Below, piece after piece: positions 36,001 to 45,391 of a DNA stretch of 64,000 nucleotides. The notes beneath the pieces were generated by a model. That model did not search any database. It was not told the origin of the DNA and saw nothing but the letters and a program-made list of their open reading frames with translations. The DNA is taken from NCBI GenBank assembly GCA_041594335.1, contig JBFHML010000004.1, positions 6,444-70,443 of the forward strand, read 5' to 3'. A program made the position numbers and the translations under genes. Position 1 is the stretch's first letter. Every line of letters starts with the position of its first letter. Source of the stretch: JAGPUQ01 sp041594335. GTDB taxonomy: Bacteria > Pseudomonadota > Gammaproteobacteria > Pseudomonadales > Porticoccaceae.

Positions 36001-37316
36001 CAGCGAGCGCCCCGATTGCGGGCCGCCGCATTGCGCGAGCGCAGCTGGCGCAATTTGTCGCCGATCTGGCGCTCGAGGCCACGGTCGGTCGGCTGATAAT
36101 AGGTACGTGGTTCGAGTGCATCGGGGAAATAATTTTCCCCCGCGGCGAAGGCCTCGGGTTCGTCATGGGCATAGCGATACCCCGTGCCGTAATCGAGCGT
36201 TTTCATCAGTCGCGTGGGGGCATTACGAAGACGCAGTGGTACCTCGTGGCTGGGTTGGCTACGAATGTCAGCCCGCGCCTGGCTGAAGGCGGTATAGACC
36301 GCGTTGCTCTTAGCCGCCACCGCCAAATAGATGACCGCCTGAGCGAGACTGAGCTCCCCCTCTGGGCTGCCTAAGCGCTCCTGCACCTCCCACGCATCCA
36401 AGGCCAAGTGCAGGGCTCGGGGATCGGCGTTGCCGATGTCTTCGCTGGCCATGCGCACCACCCGGCGGGCGATGTACAGGGGATCGCAGCCACCGTCGAG
36501 CATGCGCACGAGCCAGTACAGCGCGGCATCCGGCGAAGAGCCGCGAACCGCTTTGTGAAGCGCGGAAATCTGGTCGTAGAAGTACTCTCCTCCCTTATCG
36601 AAACGTCGCGTGCCACCGGCGGCCACTTCCCGCATCACGGCGGCGGAAATGTGCCCTTCCTGGGCAAAATCGGCGGCGATTTCGAGCAGATTCAACGCGC
36701 GACGGGCATCTCCGTCGGCGCTGTGGATCAGCAATTCGAGGGCCTCGGCATTCAGGCTCACGGTGCCGCCGAGCCCGCGTTCCGTATCGGCGAGTGCACG
36801 TTCGACTACGGCGCGGATGTCGTCGTTATCCAATGTGGTGAGGGTGTACACACGGCAGCGAGACAGCAGCGCGTTGTTGAGTTCGAACGAGGGGTTCTCC
36901 GTCGTCGCGCCAATCAGCAAAATGGTGCCGTTTTCGACGTAGGGCAAAAAAGCATCTTGCTGGCTCTTGTTAAAGCGGTGAACCTCATCGACGAAAACAA
37001 TGGTCTCGCGGCCTTGGGCGATACGCTCCGCCTCAGCGCGGGCAATGGCCGCGCGAATCTCCTTGACGCCCGCCAGGACCGCCGATACCGGCTCGAAATG
37101 GGCATTGCCTTGAGTCGCGATTAGGCGCGCCAGCGTGGTTTTCCCGGTCCCCGGTGGGCCCCAGAACACCATCGAGTGGCAGTGCCCCTGTTCGATGGCG
37201 GCGCGCAAGGGTTTTCCCGAGGCGAGCAGGTGCGCCTGCCCGGCAAATTCCTCCAGTGCCCGGGGACGCATTCGATCGGCCAGGGGCGCATAGCCAGGAG
37301 TCCGGGGCTCAGTCAT
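36000..37316 (-). CDS. rarA: Replication-associated recombination protein A
   Basis: 438 residues (E. coli 447). Walker A is at 53-60 (GPPGTGKT), Walker B near FVDEVHRFNKSQQD, then the sensor region IGATTENPSFELN. The C-terminal tetramerisation domain follows. RarA (MgsA) acts at stalled replication forks with SSB. It overlaps the end of lolA by 8 bases, the order seen in pseudomonads and E. coli (lolA-rarA-serS). Confidence 0.97.
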   Translation of the reverse strand: MTEPRTPGYAPLADRMRPRALEEFAGQAHLLASGKPLRAAIEQGHCHSMVFWGPPGTGKTTLARLIATQGNAHFEPVSAVLAGVKEIRAAIARAEAERIAQGRETIVFVDEVHRFNKSQQDAFLPYVENGTILLIGATTENPSFELNNALLSRCRVYTLTTLDNDDIRAVVERALADTERGLGGTVSLNAEALELLIHSADGDARRALNLLEIAADFAQEGHISAAVMREVAAGGTRRFDKGGEYFYDQISALHKAVRGSSPDAALYWLVRMLDGGCDPLYIARRVVRMASEDIGNADPRALHLALDAWEVQERLGSPEGELSLAQAVIYLAVAAKSNAVYTAFSQARADIRSQPSHEVPLRLRNAPTRLMKTLDYGTGYRYAHDEPEAFAAGENYFPDALEPRTYYQPTDRGLERQIGDKLRQLRSRNAAARNRGAR

Positions 37317-37947
37317 CGCGAAACACGTCCACTCCGGGGGGCGGAGTGAATTGAAAGATCGCGGTATCCACGGGCTGATTGATCTCGACCTCGGTCAACG
37401 CAATGCGGGTTTCCTGGCCCAGGCTGTCGATCATGCGAATGCCAACCGGAGATCTGCCCTCGAAGCGCATTTCCAGTTGAGTGTAGATCGCCTCGGTATG
37501 GAGGGGACGCAGCAATATGCGACTTCCCCGCGCAGTCTCGAAGGCGCAGACGTGGAACTCCTCGAGCACTCGATCCGCGTCGCCGACCAACAGTGCCGCC
37601 GGCGAGTTATCCAGCTGGGAGGTCAGCGCGCGTACCGTAGCCTGCTCTAGATCGGGGTCATAGACCCAGAGGTGCCGCCCATCGGAAACCACCGTCTGCT
37701 CAAAGGGTGGTTCGGCGACCCAGTAGATACGCCCGGGCTTGGCCAACTCCAGCACCCCGGAACTTTCTTGCAGGGGGTGGCCGTCTGCAGCGATGATTTG
37801 CTGCTCGAAACTGGCGCTGAGTGTGTGCAGATTGGCGAGGCGCTGCTTCAAAAGCTCCGCGCCGGGCGGACAATCGCCCTCGGCTGCATAGGCCACCGGG
37901 AGAACTCCGCTTAGCAGCAGGCACACTGCGGCCCGAAGAATATGCAT
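37309..37947 (-). CDS. lolA: Outer-membrane lipoprotein carrier protein
   Basis: 212 residues (E. coli 203). A signal peptide (MHILRAAVCLLLSGVLPVAYA) is followed by the half-barrel domain with FEQQIIAADG and LAKPGRIYWVAEPP, corresponding to the conserved F-Q and P-G-R-F-R-W motifs. LolA carries lipoproteins across the periplasm to LolB. Three bases separate it from ftsK. Confidence 0.95.
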   Translation of the reverse strand: MHILRAAVCLLLSGVLPVAYAAEGDCPPGAELLKQRLANLHTLSASFEQQIIAADGHPLQESSGVLELAKPGRIYWVAEPPFEQTVVSDGRHLWVYDPDLEQATVRALTSQLDNSPAALLVGDADRVLEEFHVCAFETARGSRILLRPLHTEAIYTQLEMRFEGRSPVGIRMIDSLGQETRIALTEVEINQPVDTAIFQFTPPPGVDVFRDD

Positions 37948-37950
37948 GAT

Positions 37951-40311
37951 TCAGTCTCGTTCTCGGCTAGGGACCAATACTTCGCGGCTGCCGTTACTGT
38001 TCATGGCGGTGACCACCCCGGCTGCCTCCATGGCCTCGATCAGGCGCGCCGCGCGGTTATAGCCAATCCGAAGTTTGCGTTGTACGGAAGAGATCGATGC
38101 CCGGCCGCTGCTGATCACGAACTCCACTGCCTCATCATAGAGGGCATCGGACTCGCTGTTGCCCTCTCCTTCCGTTTCAGCATCTGCGTAACCCGGCACC
38201 GGGATCGCACCGGTCGCGCCCTCATCGGTGATCTCGCTTAGATAATCGGGGCTGCCACGGCGCTTCCATTCTGCGACCACTTTGTGCACCTCATGGTCGT
38301 CGACAAAGGCGCCATGGACTCGAATGGGTAGCGAAGTTCCCGTGGGCAAATAGAGCATGTCACCGTGGCCGAGCAGCTGTTCCGCTCCGCCCTGGTCGAG
38401 AATGGTGCGTGAATCGATCTTTGAGGACACCTGGAACGCGATCCGTGTAGGGACATTGGCCTTGATGAGCCCAGTAATGACGTCTACCGACGGTCGTTGG
38501 GTGGCTAAGATGAGGTGGATTCCCGCGGCACGGGCTTTTTGGGCGATACGGGCGATAAGCTGCTCCACCTTCTTGCCGACGATCATCATCATGTCGGCGA
38601 ATTCGTCGATCACCACCACGATATACGGTAGTTTCTCGAGCTCCGGTGCCTCCTCCGGGTTGTGCTCTGTGGAAAAGGTCTCGTTCGGGCTCCAGGAAGG
38701 ATCGCGCAGCGGTGCCCCAGCCGCTCGCGCTTCCTCAATCTTACGGTTGTAACCGGCCAGGTTGCGCACGCCCAACTGAGCCATCAGCCGATACCGGCGT
38801 TCCATTTCGCCCACACACCAACGCAGGCCGGTGGCGGCATCTTTCATATCGGTAATGACTGGGGTTAACAAGTGGGGAATGTCGTCGTAAACCGACAGTT
38901 CCAGCATCTTGGGATCGACGAGAATGAGCCGGACTTCCTCGGGTGTGGCCTTGAGCAACAGGCTGAGCAACATGGCATTGACCCCGACTGACTTCCCCGA
39001 GCCGGTTGTACCGGCTACCAGCAAATGCGGCATGCGCGCGAGATCAGCAATCACCGGTTCGCCGGAGATATCTTCACCCAGCGCAAGCGACAGGGGAGAC
39101 CGGGCGCTGTCATAGGCTGCAGACGACAGTACCTTGCGCAGGTAGACAACCTCTCGCGCTTCGTTGGGAATTTCGATACCGACCACCGATTTGCCTGGGA
39201 TGACCTCTACTACCCGGACACTGATTACCGCCAACGAGCGGGCGAGATCCTTGGCAAGATTGGAAATACGGCTAGCCTTGACCCCGGGAGCTGGCTGTAA
39301 TTCGAAGCGGGTAATCACCGGCCCCGGCAGGACTTCGACCACCTCGGCGACAATACCAAAGTCCTGTAGTTTCAGCTCCAGTTTGCGCGACATGGCTTCC
39401 AGCGCGGCGGGAGAAAAGCCGCCGCGATTGCTGGGCGGTGGCGCATCCAGGAGATCGATCGGCGGTAACCCTTCGCCGCTGGTCTCTCGAAACAGCGGTT
39501 GTTGCCGCTCGCGCTCGACTCGCGCGCTGGGTTCGATTTTTTCGGTGGCAACAGTAATGACGGGCTCTTTGCGCTGAGCGCGCGTCTCGCGGTCTCGCTG
39601 CAAGGACTTGCGGCGACGCTCGACGGCGGTGCGGGTTTGCTCCGCCTCTGTTGCTTGCTGACGGCGCTCGCGCAACAGCGCCACCGCGCGTGCCCAGAGG
39701 AGCAGGCAGAGATTGCCGAGATAGTCGGCGACCGCGAGCCAGGAAAGGTCGGTGAACACAGTGACGCCGAACAGGAACGCGCCCAAGAGGAGTAAGGTGC
39801 TACCGGCGTGCCCAAAGCTGTTGGCTGCCGCTTCGGCAATGGCCGCACCGATGATGCCGCCGCCGCCAAAGGGCAAATAGCCTCCGGTATGACCGTATTG
39901 CAGATCGATGAGCGCACTGCCAGCGGCCATCAGCAGGATCAATCCGACCAGCCGCAAAACAAAGGTGAGGCGATCGAATACCCAGGCTTCCCGCTGCCGG
40001 GCGCGGAATACCTGCCAAGCGCGGATAGCCACTAGCATGGGTCCCAGTAGCGCCAACCAGCCCAGCAGCGAGTAGCTGAGATCGGCTAGCCACGCACCGA
40101 AGGGGCCGGCCAGATTGCGATAGCCCGCCCCGCTACCCGTGCTCGACCATCCCGGGTCGCCGCGATGATAGGACGCCATGGCGAGCAGTAGATAGCTGGC
40201 CACCAGCATCCACCCCAGGAAAGCGCCCTCGCGCCGCACCAGGGTGATGCGCCGTTGCCGCGTCTCGGGTGCCGCGGTTTGTTGACGTTTGGAAGAACGG
40301 GCTTTTGCCAA
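37951..40311 (-). CDS. ftsK: DNA translocase FtsK
   Basis: 786 residues, the short type seen in Pseudomonas rather than the 1329-residue E. coli form, with a brief linker. Four N-terminal membrane helices (to about residue 200) anchor it at the septum. The RecA-like motor has Walker A GTTGSGKSVGVN near 433 and Walker B IVVVIDEFADMM near 570. The C-terminal gamma winged-helix (DEAVEFVISSGRASISSVQR) reads KOPS and activates XerCD. It is divergent from trxB. Confidence 0.97.
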   Translation of the reverse strand: MAKARSSKRQQTAAPETRQRRITLVRREGAFLGWMLVASYLLLAMASYHRGDPGWSSTGSGAGYRNLAGPFGAWLADLSYSLLGWLALLGPMLVAIRAWQVFRARQREAWVFDRLTFVLRLVGLILLMAAGSALIDLQYGHTGGYLPFGGGGIIGAAIAEAAANSFGHAGSTLLLLGAFLFGVTVFTDLSWLAVADYLGNLCLLLWARAVALLRERRQQATEAEQTRTAVERRRKSLQRDRETRAQRKEPVITVATEKIEPSARVERERQQPLFRETSGEGLPPIDLLDAPPPSNRGGFSPAALEAMSRKLELKLQDFGIVAEVVEVLPGPVITRFELQPAPGVKASRISNLAKDLARSLAVISVRVVEVIPGKSVVGIEIPNEAREVVYLRKVLSSAAYDSARSPLSLALGEDISGEPVIADLARMPHLLVAGTTGSGKSVGVNAMLLSLLLKATPEEVRLILVDPKMLELSVYDDIPHLLTPVITDMKDAATGLRWCVGEMERRYRLMAQLGVRNLAGYNRKIEEARAAGAPLRDPSWSPNETFSTEHNPEEAPELEKLPYIVVVIDEFADMMMIVGKKVEQLIARIAQKARAAGIHLILATQRPSVDVITGLIKANVPTRIAFQVSSKIDSRTILDQGGAEQLLGHGDMLYLPTGTSLPIRVHGAFVDDHEVHKVVAEWKRRGSPDYLSEITDEGATGAIPVPGYADAETEGEGNSESDALYDEAVEFVISSGRASISSVQRKLRIGYNRAARLIEAMEAAGVVTAMNSNGSREVLVPSRERD

Positions 40312-40452
40312 GGTGATTCCAAATCCTGGCTGCTACGCGAGGGCGATAGTGTAATGCATGGCACCCGCCCGCTTGGGCACGCGTCTCTCCTAGCCTTGTA
40401 TTCCTTATCATAGCCCCCACTTTTGCACTTTCGATGGTTTCGGGATCCCACC

Positions 40453-41400
40453 ATGTCACAAGCTCAGCACCACCGCCTGATCATCCTCGGTTCGGGGCCG
40501 GCAGGGTGGACCGCGGCTGTCTATGCGGCGCGCGCCAATCTGCAACCCGTGGTCATTACCGGGATTCAAACCGGCGGTCAGCTGACCACGACCACAGATG
40601 TCGACAACTGGCCGGGGGATGCCGAGGGGGTGCAGGGCCCTGACTTAATGATTCGCATGCAAAAGCATGCGGAACGATTTGACACTAAAGTGATTAATGA
40701 TCATATAGAGCGCGTTTTTCTGGGTGATCGCCCCTTCCGCTTGGAAGGCAGTCAACACTACACCTGCGACGCCTTGATCATTGCCACCGGCGCCAGCGCC
40801 CGCTATCTTGGCCTTCCTTCCGAGCAGGCCTTTATGGGACGCGGCGTGAGCGCGTGCGCGACGTGTGACGGTTTTTTCTACCGCGATCGTAAGGTCGCCG
40901 TCATCGGGGGCGGCAATACTGCGGTCGAGGAGGCGCTCTATCTGGCCAATCTCTGCTCGGAAGTCACTCTGGTCCATCGCCGAGATCAGCTGCGCGCTGA
41001 AAAAATTCTGCAGCAAAAATTGTTTGAGCGGGCGGAGACCGGCAAGGTGCGGTTGCTGTGGAACCACACATTGGATGAAGTGCTCGGCGATGCCAGCGGG
41101 GTGACCGGCGCACGGGTACGCGCAACAAACGCCGACACTACCACCGATCTGGCGGTGGACGGTGTTTTCATCGCGATCGGTCATACACCCAATACGGGGA
41201 TTTTTGCTGGTCAGTTAGCAATGGAAAACGGCTACATCCAGGTGCGTGGCGGCATCGAGGGGGATGCGACTGCGACCAGCGTGCCTGGCGTCTTTGCCGC
41301 GGGAGATGTCGCCGACCACGTTTATCGACAGGCGGTAACCTCTGCCGGCACGGGCTGCATGGCGGCACTCGACGCGGAGCGCTTTCTCGACCAAAGTTGA
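40453..41400 (+). CDS. trxB: Thioredoxin-disulfide reductase
   Basis: 315 residues (E. coli 321). FAD motif ILGSGPAGWTAAVYAAR, active-site CATC within SACATCDG at about 133-140, NADPH fold VIGGGNTAVEEALYLA and a closing FAAGDVADHVYRQ. It reduces thioredoxin with NADPH. The start MSQAQHHRL follows the short divergent gap with ftsK; nine bases after its stop comes aat. Confidence 0.97.
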   Translation: MSQAQHHRLIILGSGPAGWTAAVYAARANLQPVVITGIQTGGQLTTTTDVDNWPGDAEGVQGPDLMIRMQKHAERFDTKVINDHIERVFLGDRPFRLEGSQHYTCDALIIATGASARYLGLPSEQAFMGRGVSACATCDGFFYRDRKVAVIGGGNTAVEEALYLANLCSEVTLVHRRDQLRAEKILQQKLFERAETGKVRLLWNHTLDEVLGDASGVTGARVRATNADTTTDLAVDGVFIAIGHTPNTGIFAGQLAMENGYIQVRGGIEGDATATSVPGVFAAGDVADHVYRQAVTSAGTGCMAALDAERFLDQS

Positions 41401-41409
41401 GGCTCAGCG

Positions 41410-42120
41410 ATGCGTTTGCCGATTCTGGACCCGCTGACCCCGGTGTTTCCGGATCCCGAGACTGCGACCGATGATCCCAACGGCCTGCTTGCCATCGGCG
41501 GGAACCTCAGTGTCGAGACGTTGCTGAAGGCGTATCACCAGGGCATTTTTCCCTGGTTTGAATCCGGGCAGCCGCTGCTGTGGTGGAGTCCGGATCCGCG
41601 CGCGGTGCTCTATCCCGAGCATATCCAGATCAGTCGATCCATGGCGCGATTGCTGCGGCGCGCTGAGTACCGGATTACGACCGATCGCGCTTTTGGCGCG
41701 GTCATTCGAGGCTGCGCGGCCCCGCGCACAACCGGCGCCGGCACCTGGATTATTCCGGAAATGATCGCCGCATACGAAAATCTGCATCGCGCCGGGCACG
41801 CCCATAGCGTCGAATGCTGGATCGACGATACGCTGGCGGGTGGGCTCTATGGAATCTCTGTGGGCGCGGTGTTCTGCGGAGAATCCATGTTCAGCCTGCG
41901 GCCCAATGCCTCCAAACTGGCACTAATCCATTTGGCGCGCGGTTTGGCTAACGGGGGATATCACCTCCTTGATTGCCAGATCGCCAACGCCCATCTGACA
42001 ACCATGGGCGCGCGCAGTCTGCCGCGCACAACGTTCCTTCAGGTTCTGCGAAAAGCGCAGCTCAGCCCTCCCCCCGCTTGGCCGGACATGGCGATATCCG
42101 GTATGGTGAGCCTCCGGTAA
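41410..42120 (+). CDS. aat: Leucyl/phenylalanyl-tRNA-protein transferase
   Basis: 236 residues (E. coli Aat 234). The motifs YHQGIFPWFESGQPLLWWS and LVGGLYGI-like sequence (here LAGGLYGISVGAVFCGESMF) are diagnostic. It attaches Leu or Phe to proteins with N-terminal Arg or Lys, marking them for ClpS-ClpAP. With the next gene it gives a complete pair of N-degron transferases. Confidence 0.96.
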   Translation: MRLPILDPLTPVFPDPETATDDPNGLLAIGGNLSVETLLKAYHQGIFPWFESGQPLLWWSPDPRAVLYPEHIQISRSMARLLRRAEYRITTDRAFGAVIRGCAAPRTTGAGTWIIPEMIAAYENLHRAGHAHSVECWIDDTLAGGLYGISVGAVFCGESMFSLRPNASKLALIHLARGLANGGYHLLDCQIANAHLTTMGARSLPRTTFLQVLRKAQLSPPPAWPDMAISGMVSLR

Positions 42121-42135
42121 CCTCGGAGCTGCGCC

Positions 42136-42858
42136 ATGACCCGTGACGTAAGTCCGGACCTGGAAAAACTCCGCCTCTATTTGACTGAGCCTCATCCATG
42201 CAGCTATCTGCCGGATCGGCAGGCCACCACGGCATTTGTCGACCCTCGGGTTAATGTCGACGTAGAGCTTTATAACCGACTCTCCGATCTCGGTTTCCGA
42301 CGGAGCGGGCGATACATTTACACGCCGCGTTGCGCCAGCTGCAAGGCATGCATTCCGATTCGCGTCGATGCCGTGGATTTCCGCCCGTCCCGGGTGCAGC
42401 GCAAATGCCTCAATCGCAACCAGGACATCGCGGTTCAACTGGTCCAGCGGGTCGATATCGAGGAGCATTATCCGCTCTATGAAAGCTACATCAGTGCCCG
42501 CCACAGTGAGGGCGATATGTATCCGCCATCCCGTGCCCAATACCAGGATTTCATCGGTAGGCCGTGGCATTCGACGAGCTTCATGGAGTTCCGTGAGCGA
42601 GGCAGACTGCTGGGTTGCGCGGTGACCGATTGGCTGCGCAATGGCTTATCGGCGATCTACACTTACTTTGACCCCGAAGAAACGCGCCGCAGCCTGGGCA
42701 CTTTTGCGATTCTCAAGCAGCTGGAGACCGTACTGGAGTCCGGCAAGCGCTATGTTTACCTCGGGTTTTGGATCCGCGATTCAGCGAAGATGAGCTATAA
42801 GATTCGTTTTCGCCCGGCCGAGCTTTTTGTCGACGACATTTGGCTCCGAGTCAGTTGA
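42136..42858 (+). CDS. bpt: Aspartate/glutamate leucyltransferase (ATE1-like)
   Basis: 240 residues. The N-terminal cysteine motif CSYLPDRQA and the later CASCKACIPIRVD correspond to the ATE N-terminal domain; the C-terminal GNAT-like half contains YTYFDP. Bacterial Bpt adds Leu to N-terminal Asp/Glu. It starts 15 bp after aat. Its last 8 bases overlap the convergent hydroxyacid dehydrogenase gene. infA, which follows in pseudomonads, is absent here. Confidence 0.95.
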   Translation: MTRDVSPDLEKLRLYLTEPHPCSYLPDRQATTAFVDPRVNVDVELYNRLSDLGFRRSGRYIYTPRCASCKACIPIRVDAVDFRPSRVQRKCLNRNQDIAVQLVQRVDIEEHYPLYESYISARHSEGDMYPPSRAQYQDFIGRPWHSTSFMEFRERGRLLGCAVTDWLRNGLSAIYTYFDPEETRRSLGTFAILKQLETVLESGKRYVYLGFWIRDSAKMSYKIRFRPAELFVDDIWLRVS

Positions 42859-43822
42859 TCTCAGGGGATCCGGCCTCTGGGTTGACGCAGTTTAGCAACG
42901 CTTCTCCCTGCCGTAGACGCTCGATATTGGCAGCGACACCGCGTGCGATGCCGCGCAGTCCGAGGTCTGTCGCCCCGCCGATGTGTGGGGTCACAACGAC
43001 ATTGTGTGAAAAGATGGGATCTTGAGGATCCGCCGGTTCTTCCCAAAAGACGTCTAGACCTGCGCCGGCGATGCGTTTCTCTTCGAGCGCCGCGAGCAAC
43101 GCGTGATAATCGATCACGCCGCCTCGGGCGACGTTGATCACATAGGCCGAGGGTTTCATGGCCGCGAACTCGGCGGCACCGATCAGGCCACGCGTGTGGT
43201 CGTTCAAGGGCGGCGCCAGCACCACGAAGTCGGCTTCTTGCAGCGCTTCGTGGAGTCCCTCCTGCGCATAGTGGCGCGCTACCGACACCGCGGACTCCAC
43301 GGGATCTTGCTTGGGTCCACGGCGCGATACTGCGAGCAACCGCATGCCGAAACCATGCAGCCGGCGAGCCACCTCACGGCCGATGCCACCGAAACCAACA
43401 ATGGCGGCGGTTTTTCCTTGCAATGCCAGGCCGATGGGCGAAGCGACGCGTCCTGCCCGCACACTGTCTTGGGTAGCGGAAAAACGTCTCGCCAGGGTCA
43501 GCATCAGCAACACGGCAACCTCGGCCACAGATTCGGCATTACCGGTGCCAGCTGCAGGGACATTGGCGACGTAGATGCCCTTCTCGGTGGCCGCAGCGAT
43601 ATCCACGGTATCCAGGCCGGCACCGAATTGCTGGACGAGGCGTACGCTACCCCCAAGTTGCGCCGTATTCAGTGGGGTAATAGTAGGGATGAGTACATCG
43701 GCGTCGCTCAGGACCTCAGGCAGGTGTTCTGGCGCACATTCCAGGACTTCATCATTGGGCAATTCCGCCTGTAGCAGCTCCCGTATTGCCCCCAGCCCTT
43801 GGCGACAAAAATAAATCTTCAT
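42851..43822 (-). CDS. D-isomer-specific 2-hydroxyacid dehydrogenase
   Basis: 323 residues. The Rossmann motif GFGGIGREVARR is near residue 143, and the catalytic Arg (INVARGGVID, about 231), Glu (FWEEP, about 259) and His (TPHIGGAT, about 281) are all in place. It reduces 2-oxo acids or oxidises D-2-hydroxy acids with NAD(P). Glyoxylate/hydroxypyruvate-type or phosphoglycerate-type substrates are possible. It is coupled by an ATGA overlap to the VOC protein upstream. Confidence 0.9.
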   Translation of the reverse strand: MKIYFCRQGLGAIRELLQAELPNDEVLECAPEHLPEVLSDADVLIPTITPLNTAQLGGSVRLVQQFGAGLDTVDIAAATEKGIYVANVPAAGTGNAESVAEVAVLLMLTLARRFSATQDSVRAGRVASPIGLALQGKTAAIVGFGGIGREVARRLHGFGMRLLAVSRRGPKQDPVESAVSVARHYAQEGLHEALQEADFVVLAPPLNDHTRGLIGAAEFAAMKPSAYVINVARGGVIDYHALLAALEEKRIAGAGLDVFWEEPADPQDPIFSHNVVVTPHIGGATDLGLRGIARGVAANIERLRQGEALLNCVNPEAGSPEIN

Positions 43823-44244
43823 GTGCGCGGTCCCTCCGCTGCCGGTGCCACGTCGGGATCTTGCTGAAACTCGACGGTATTGCCTGCCGGATCCCGGGCA
43901 AAGAGAAACCGATCGAAACGGTCGAAGGCTATATTCTGCGCCCTGAGATGGGCCGCGGCGGCCTCGAGATCCTCGACGTAAAAGGCGGTGTGCGGACCCA
44001 TGGGATCGGCGTGCTTGCATGGCATGCCAGGCAACGCCGCCGCGCGTTGGCCGTCGTATTGGATCACATGCATTTGACCATTGGGGAACTGCATCCAGAA
44101 ACCAGGAATACGATCGGCAAACTTCGCCGGGATATCCCGCTCTACCGTTTGGACGCCCAGCACGTCGACATAGAACCGCCGCATCGCCTCCAGCTCGTCT
44201 TTTGTATTCACCGCGGTATGATTGATTCGAGTGATTTTGAGCAT
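43819..44244 (-). CDS. VOC (glyoxalase/bleomycin resistance) family protein
   Basis: 141 residues forming one pair of beta-alpha-beta-beta-beta units. Likely metal ligands are the His in RINHTAV, the His in GPHTAFYVEDL and the Glu in GNTVEF. These proteins include glyoxalases, epimerases and extradiol dioxygenases; the type cannot be named. Being co-translated with a hydroxyacid dehydrogenase suggests a role with a small carbonyl or hydroxy acid. Confidence 0.85.
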   Translation of the reverse strand: MLKITRINHTAVNTKDELEAMRRFYVDVLGVQTVERDIPAKFADRIPGFWMQFPNGQMHVIQYDGQRAAALPGMPCKHADPMGPHTAFYVEDLEAAAAHLRAQNIAFDRFDRFLFARDPAGNTVEFQQDPDVAPAAEGPRT

Positions 44245-44312
44245 GATGGCCTTTCCGACAATTTGCCCCGAGTGTAGCGAAAACCTTTTCCGAGACGCGG
44301 GCTTCGGTTGCC

Positions 44313-44318
44313 TATAAT
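44313..44318 (+). promoter_or_regulatory. Candidate -10 element of the NAD-kinase-like gene
   Basis: A perfect TATAAT lies 30 bases before the ATG. No convincing -35 is present at 16-18 bases, so an activator may help, or the promoter is weak. A ribosome-binding site AGAGGA follows. Confidence 0.4.
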
Positions 44319-44348
44319 GCGACCGATCAGCCGCAGAGGATTGTCTAC

Positions 44349-45386
44349 ATGGGGACCCTGGGAATCATCGTCAATCCGCTTTCGGGACGCGACAGTCGCC
44401 GATTGACGGCACGTGCCGATACCGTCAGTCACGAGAGCAAGCGCAATCAAATCGCGCGTATCGCGGTCGCCGCGGCCGCTGCTGGCTGTGCACGGCTGCT
44501 GGTTCCCTGGGAGCCGCGACGCCTAGCCATCGGCGCGGTCGAGCACCTACAGTTGGACATTGCCGTCGAGCAGGTCCGTACACCCATCGAACACAGTGCG
44601 CGCGATACCACCGCCGCGGTCCATCAGATGCGCGAGCGGGGCTGTGATGTAGTCGTTGTGCTGGGTGGTGACGGGACCAGTCGCGCCGTTGCCAAGACCT
44701 GGCCCAATGTCGTGATGATGCCGTTGTCGACCGGCACCAACAATGTGTTCCCGTGGTGGATAGAGCCCACGATCGCAGGGCTTGCTGCAGGGCTGGTGGC
44801 TGCCGGAAGAGTACCTGTGGCGGACGCGGCCACGCCAGCCAAGGTCGTTGAGCTCGAGATTGAGGGAGAAGCTCCGGATCTGGCGCTTATCGATGCCCTC
44901 CTCCTTCGCGGTGATCGTATTGGCAATCTGGGGCCTTTCGAACCTCGATTTATGGAAACGCTGATTCTGACCCGCGCAGAGCCGGATGCAGTGGGCATGT
45001 CCCCTTTGGGGGGCTTATTGTGCCCCGCCGGATTCGCCGATGATTACGGTGTTCGGGTGGATTTCTGTGGTCACGCCGAAGGTGGCCGGCTGCTGCGCGC
45101 TCCGGTATCCCCGGGCCTCTTCCGATCTGCGCATGTGCGTGGCCATCGACGGTTGGCGCTCGACGAAGCGACGGCCGTGGAAGGTCCCGGAATCATTGCC
45201 TTTGATGGAGACCGAGAGCGCGTACTACAGTCTGGGCAGCAAGCGATCTTTCGTGTATCGCGTGCCGGTCCCAGCGTAATCGATCCGCGCCGCACCCTGA
45301 ACTTGGCCGCCGAGCGAGGCCTCATGCTCGACATGCCGCACTGGATCGATCCCTATGACGGCGGTGTCGGTGGAGGCTGCTGCTGA
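44349..45386 (+). CDS. ATP-NAD kinase-like (AcoX type) protein
   Basis: 345 residues. The nucleotide-kinase signature GGDGTSR is at 106-112 and the NAD-kinase NN pair at 131-132 in STGTNNVFP. The start LGIIVNPLSGRD fits the diacylglycerol/NAD kinase fold of the COG3199/AcoX group. Whether it phosphorylates NAD is not proven for this group; AcoX is linked with acetoin catabolism in other bacteria, but no acetoin genes are here. The C-terminus ends in a Gly-rich, double-Cys tail (GGVGGGCC). Only 5 bp separate it from a polyphosphate kinase 2 gene. Confidence 0.8.
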   Translation: MGTLGIIVNPLSGRDSRRLTARADTVSHESKRNQIARIAVAAAAAGCARLLVPWEPRRLAIGAVEHLQLDIAVEQVRTPIEHSARDTTAAVHQMRERGCDVVVVLGGDGTSRAVAKTWPNVVMMPLSTGTNNVFPWWIEPTIAGLAAGLVAAGRVPVADAATPAKVVELEIEGEAPDLALIDALLLRGDRIGNLGPFEPRFMETLILTRAEPDAVGMSPLGGLLCPAGFADDYGVRVDFCGHAEGGRLLRAPVSPGLFRSAHVRGHRRLALDEATAVEGPGIIAFDGDRERVLQSGQQAIFRVSRAGPSVIDPRRTLNLAAERGLMLDMPHWIDPYDGGVGGGCC

Positions 45387-45391
45387 TTGCT

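Noticed and set aside
35623..36010. Fluoride riboswitch before crcB
   Set aside because: crcB starts within the last base of rarA; no leader exists.
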